Below, piece after piece: positions 13,319 through 13,870 of a stretch of DNA of 13,870 nucleotides. Position 1 is the stretch's first letter, and every line of letters starts with the position of its first letter. The translations under genes and the position numbers were made by a program. The stretch is from positions 1 to 13,870 of the forward strand of contig CACZAK010000115.1 in the NCBI GenBank assembly GCA_902779075.1, in the 5' to 3' direction. The stretch is from an uncultured bacterium (lineage in GTDB: Bacteria; Verrucomicrobiota; Kiritimatiellia; RFP12; UBA1067). The notes beneath the pieces were generated by a model. The model saw only the letters and a program-made list of their open reading frames with translations. It did no database searches and was not told the DNA's origin.

Positions 13319-13870
13319 ATGAAAAAACTGAAGAAAATTAGAGGAATGCTGGCGTACGCTGCGTTGGTGCTGACGTGCACTGCGCACGGGGTCGAGACGA
13401 AGTGCCTCGACGGACTGTGGGAGTTTGCGTTCGCGGAGGGGAAGTCCCTCGCGGAGGCGAAGGCCGACTTCGCGGCGACGGACCGGATGCCCGTGCCGGG
13501 CTGCTACGACCTCGTGCCCGGCTACTACATGAAGCGCGGGACGGGGCTCTACCGCCGCGAGTTCACGCTGGCGCGCGGCGTCCCGGGCGCGCGGCTGCGC
13601 ATCAAGGGCATGGGGCTTCGCATGAAGCTCTGGCTGGACGGACGCGAGATCGGGGCGTCCAAGCTCGTGTTCTCGGACCTCGAGTTCCAGACGGGGCCGC
13701 TTGCCGCCGGGCGCCACACGCTCGCCGCCGCGCTCGACAATCGGCTGTTCAATGCGAACAATGAGATGTTCCAGCCCTACTACGACTATGTCGCGTCCGG
13801 CGGGTTCTACCACGGCGTGGAGCTGCGCCTGCAGTCGCTGCCCGTCGAGATCGACCGCGTGCTTGTCCGC
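13319..13870 (+). CDS. Second GH2-type protein, N-terminal part (runs off the window)
   Basis: An open frame of 184 codons continues to the window edge without a stop. It starts at the ATG following AAGGAGG, 38 bases after the preceding GH2 gene. The N-terminus (MKKLKKIRGMLAYAALVLTC) is a classic basic-plus-hydrophobic signal peptide, cleaved around TAHG. The mature part begins as a GH2 sugar-binding jelly roll: CLDGLWEFAF, MPVPGCYDLVPGYY, GLYRREFTLARG, LRIKGMGLRMKLWLDGREIG, then ALDNRLFN and GGFYHGVEL. This matches the N-terminal domain of GH2 beta-galactosidases, glucuronidases and mannosidases. The catalytic barrel lies outside the window, so activity and completeness cannot be judged. Confidence 0.88.
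   Translation, partial: MKKLKKIRGMLAYAALVLTCTAHGVETKCLDGLWEFAFAEGKSLAEAKADFAATDRMPVPGCYDLVPGYYMKRGTGLYRREFTLARGVPGARLRIKGMGLRMKLWLDGREIGASKLVFSDLEFQTGPLAAGRHTLAAALDNRLFNANNEMFQPYYDYVASGGFYHGVELRLQSLPVEIDRVLVR

Noticed and set aside
13375..13764. 129-codon + strand frame near the window end
   Set aside because: It is an out-of-frame, Arg-rich reading inside the GH2 N-terminal gene that starts at 13319, which has the strong AAGGAGG site and a signal peptide.

Overview
The window reads as a dense, GC-rich run of secreted glycoside hydrolase genes, all on the + strand, from a polysaccharide-degrading bacterium. The best guess for the organism is a gut-type member of the Kiritimatiellae/Verrucomicrobiota. 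The reasons are a ConA/LamG-like module of the 'IESTGGQYIDTG ... VGLYDRVTKSFF.NAGTGAF' type fused to an enzyme, GH127, GH2 and GH-A type enzymes that all carry export signals, and no SusC/SusD pair. This placement is inference; there is no rRNA or marker gene here.

Layout. Positions 1-293 are non-coding and hold a GC-rich hairpin, a 9-bp tandem repeat and a good sigma70-type promoter (TTGCCG-18-TATAAT). Next comes a predicted secreted beta-sandwich plus alpha/alpha-barrel protein, broken by a one-base frameshift near 1408 into two reading frames (294-1664 and 1411-3027). It is followed by a secreted or lipid-anchored GH5-like (clan GH-A) enzyme with an N-terminal LamG-like module (3093-4781). 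A 246-bp non-coding gap (4782-5027) holds a second promoter that resembles the first. The second run of genes follows: a short signal-peptide ORF that looks like a collapsed gene (5028-5318), a GH127 enzyme overlapping it by one base (5318-7375), a large 1043-residue TIM-barrel protein of a poorly characterised glycosidase-like family (7424-10555), a full GH2 enzyme (10614-13280), and the 5' end of a second GH2 protein that runs off the window (13319-13870). Gaps between the genes of this second run are at most 58 bp and show no convincing terminators, so it is probably one transcription unit.

Together the enzymes suggest stepwise removal of side chains from a complex, probably plant-derived, glycan. 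GH127 points to beta-L-arabinofuranosyl or related (for example aceric acid) linkages, GH2 to beta-linked galactose or uronic acid type residues, and the GH-A barrel to a beta-glycan backbone or branch. The substrate cannot be fixed from sequence alone, and no transporter or regulator lies inside the window.

The most unusual items are a 55-bp double-hairpin palindromic element lying in frame inside the GH127 coding sequence, the shared promoter architecture of the two non-coding leaders, the collapsed ORF apparently coupled to the start of GH127, and two large secreted proteins that could represent uncharacterised glycosidase families.
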